This document shows positions 62,907 through 64,000 of a stretch of DNA of 64,000 nucleotides, piece after piece. Numbering within the stretch: the stretch's first letter is position 1; every line of letters begins with the position of its first letter. The stretch comes from Cytophaga hutchinsonii ATCC 33406. Lineage in GTDB: Bacteria > Bacteroidota > Bacteroidia > Cytophagales > Cytophagaceae. Under the pieces are notes generated by a model. It searched no databases. It saw only the letters and a list, made by a program, of their open reading frames with translations, and was not told where the DNA came from. Position numbers and translations under genes: made by a program. The stretch covers positions 3,426,001 through 3,490,000 of the forward strand of contig NC_008255.1 in assembly GCF_000014145.1 (NCBI RefSeq), given 5' to 3'.

Positions 62907-64000
62907 ATGAGTATGAACAAACAACAGCTTTTTTTAGACAAAACCAGTACAGCTTTTAAAATTCTTGAATTATCCAGCGAAGCCTATGTATTAACAGATG
63001 CACTTAGCAATATCATTCTGGATTGCAGTACAAAGTTGTGCAGCCTTTCTGAATCTACGATGGAAAATATTATCGGGCAACCGCTTCATAGTCTTTTTGA
63101 AGTAGATTCCAAGGAAGAATTCAGCACCATATTAGGTGGTTATCTTCAGTATAAAAAAGAAAAATACGCCCAGCAGCTTCCGTTAAAAAAGAATGATGGC
63201 ACCTGCATTTCAACAATAGTAACAGCTTATCAGGGTGACCATGTTACTGTAAGCGAAGACATAAATTGTTTTTTCATCCGGGAAGCCATTGACAACAAAC
63301 TCGAAGAAGATGTATTAGAGATTAAAAAAATGTTTCAGAATGTGTTGGATACAATTCCTACCCGTATTTTCTGGAAAGATACCAATCTGAATTATTTGGG
63401 ATGCAACAATAAATTTGCCCAGGATGCCGGTATTAAATCGGGTGAACGGATTTTTGGCAAAACGGATTATGATTTAGCCTGGAAAAAAGAAGAGGCTGAT
63501 TTTTTTCGCTTTATTGACAAGCGTGTTATTGAAAGCGGACAGGCTGAACTCGATATTATAGAACCTCAATTAAACGCCGACGGTACAGAAACCTGGCTCG
63601 AAACAAATAAGTCTCCCTTGTTAAATTTCAAAGGAGAAATCATTGGCGTGCTTGGAACTTATACCGACATTACTCATAGAAAAAAAGCAGAAGACACGAT
63701 TAAACAACACAGCCGGGATCTTGAAATTAAAAACAAAGAACTGGAACAGTTTGCACATATTACTTCACATGATTTGCAGGAACCGTTACGAAGCCTTTCC
63801 AGCTTTGTAGAATTATTATCTGCTGACTATAATGATGTATTGGATGAGACAGGAAAAACATATTTGAATTACATAAGCGATTCTGCAAACAGAATGCGGA
63901 ACCTTATTACAGGCTTATTAGAATATTCGCTGCTAAGCCGCGAGATAGAAAATGAAACGGTAGATTGTTCCGCTTTACTGCAGGAGATCATAAAAGACCT
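62907..64000 (+). CDS. PAS-domain sensor histidine kinase (cut by window end)
   Basis: The visible 364 residues show no membrane span. There are two PAS-like domains (about 20-115 and 130-258; the second has IFWKDTNLNYLGCN, GKTDYDLAW and a closing GVLGTYTDITHRKKAE), then a coiled linker and the H-box with His288 in HITSHDLQEPLRSL. The ATPase domain must lie beyond the window. The H-box style matches the kinase at 44619, as in phytochrome-like soluble kinases. ATG 62907 is used; ATG 62913 is also in frame. Confidence 0.85.
   Translation, partial: MSMNKQQLFLDKTSTAFKILELSSEAYVLTDALSNIILDCSTKLCSLSESTMENIIGQPLHSLFEVDSKEEFSTILGGYLQYKKEKYAQQLPLKKNDGTCISTIVTAYQGDHVTVSEDINCFFIREAIDNKLEEDVLEIKKMFQNVLDTIPTRIFWKDTNLNYLGCNNKFAQDAGIKSGERIFGKTDYDLAWKKEEADFFRFIDKRVIESGQAELDIIEPQLNADGTETWLETNKSPLLNFKGEIIGVLGTYTDITHRKKAEDTIKQHSRDLEIKNKELEQFAHITSHDLQEPLRSLSSFVELLSADYNDVLDETGKTYLNYISDSANRMRNLITGLLEYSLLSREIENETVDCSALLQEIIKD

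Overview
The window is a 64 kb piece of a chromosome from a member of the Bacteroidota, most likely a Cytophaga-like member of the Cytophagales. The evidence is type IX secretion (T9SS) components and a T9SS-sorted protein, DUF4835, DUF3108 and DUF4369 proteins, an OstA-like/BamD/omega/CoaBC/DUF4835/RecN cluster, and promoters of the Bacteroidota type (TTTG, about 20 nt, TAnnTTTG), with little sign of Shine-Dalgarno sequences. Genus level is inference. I see no tRNA, rRNA, CRISPR array, insertion sequence or prophage; this is mostly core genome.

Layout. 1-5 kb: hslU, a PorQ-like protein and lon on the minus strand. 5-7 kb: a PorE-like TPR/beta-propeller/OmpA protein. 7.5-13 kb, minus: a LysM protein, rseP, dxr and a GH3-family enzyme. 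13-22.5 kb: a surface-glycan region, with a minus-strand aminotransferase/polyprenyl-phosphate glycosyltransferase/N-acetyltransferase operon, a plus-strand run of multi-membrane-span glycosyltransferase-like proteins around a second polyprenyl-phosphate glycosyltransferase, and one more membrane protein on the minus strand. 22.5-26.3 kb: an HtrA protease, a small lipocalin-like protein, and dnaA with a repeat-rich 369 bp upstream region. 26.3-36.2 kb, minus: queA, an exported pirin, fabI, recN, a small Sm-like protein, porD, coaBC, rpoZ, bamD and an OstA-like protein, i.e. outer-membrane biogenesis mixed with coenzyme A, lipid and DNA-repair genes. 36.2-38.6 kb: tilS and mdh. 38.6-41.8 kb, minus: a T9SS-sorted protein, a methyltransferase, and an operon of an aromatic amino acid hydroxylase homologue, a thioesterase and a TM2 protein. 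41.9-44.1 kb: a CHASE2 protein without output domain and its FecR-like secreted neighbour. 44.2-51.4 kb, minus: response regulator, PAS histidine kinase, LysM transglycosylase, O-methyltransferase, M16 and S8 peptidases. 51.4-53.7 kb: aminopeptidase P and a TPR/leucine-rich-repeat protein. 53.9-56.5 kb, minus: the rplM-rpsI-rpsB-tsf operon. 56.6-61.3 kb, minus: RluA synthase, PhoR/PhoB-like pair, TlpA-like and DUF3108 proteins. 61.7-64 kb: recA and the start of a PAS histidine kinase cut by the window end.

Genes that appear to act together: the 13-22.5 kb region could make a polyprenyl-phosphate-linked 4-acetamido-4,6-dideoxyhexose and pass sugars to outward-facing membrane transferases. PorQ, PorD, the PorE-like protein and the sorted protein belong to type IX secretion. 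The OstA-like protein and BamD serve outer-membrane assembly.

The most unusual points are: (1) the aromatic amino acid hydroxylase homologue, where the third iron ligand (normally Glu) reads as Gln; (2) a 75-residue protein with an Sm/Hfq-like pattern; (3) a pirin with a signal peptide; (4) an output-less CHASE2 protein paired with a FecR-like exported protein; (5) a 23-bp-arm perfect hairpin built into the recA promoter; (6) a 58 bp perfect palindrome after mdh; and (7) phased repeats upstream of dnaA. Several starts were moved inward from the longest open frame because the longer versions began with TTG or GTG or overlapped a neighbour; these are noted in each entry.
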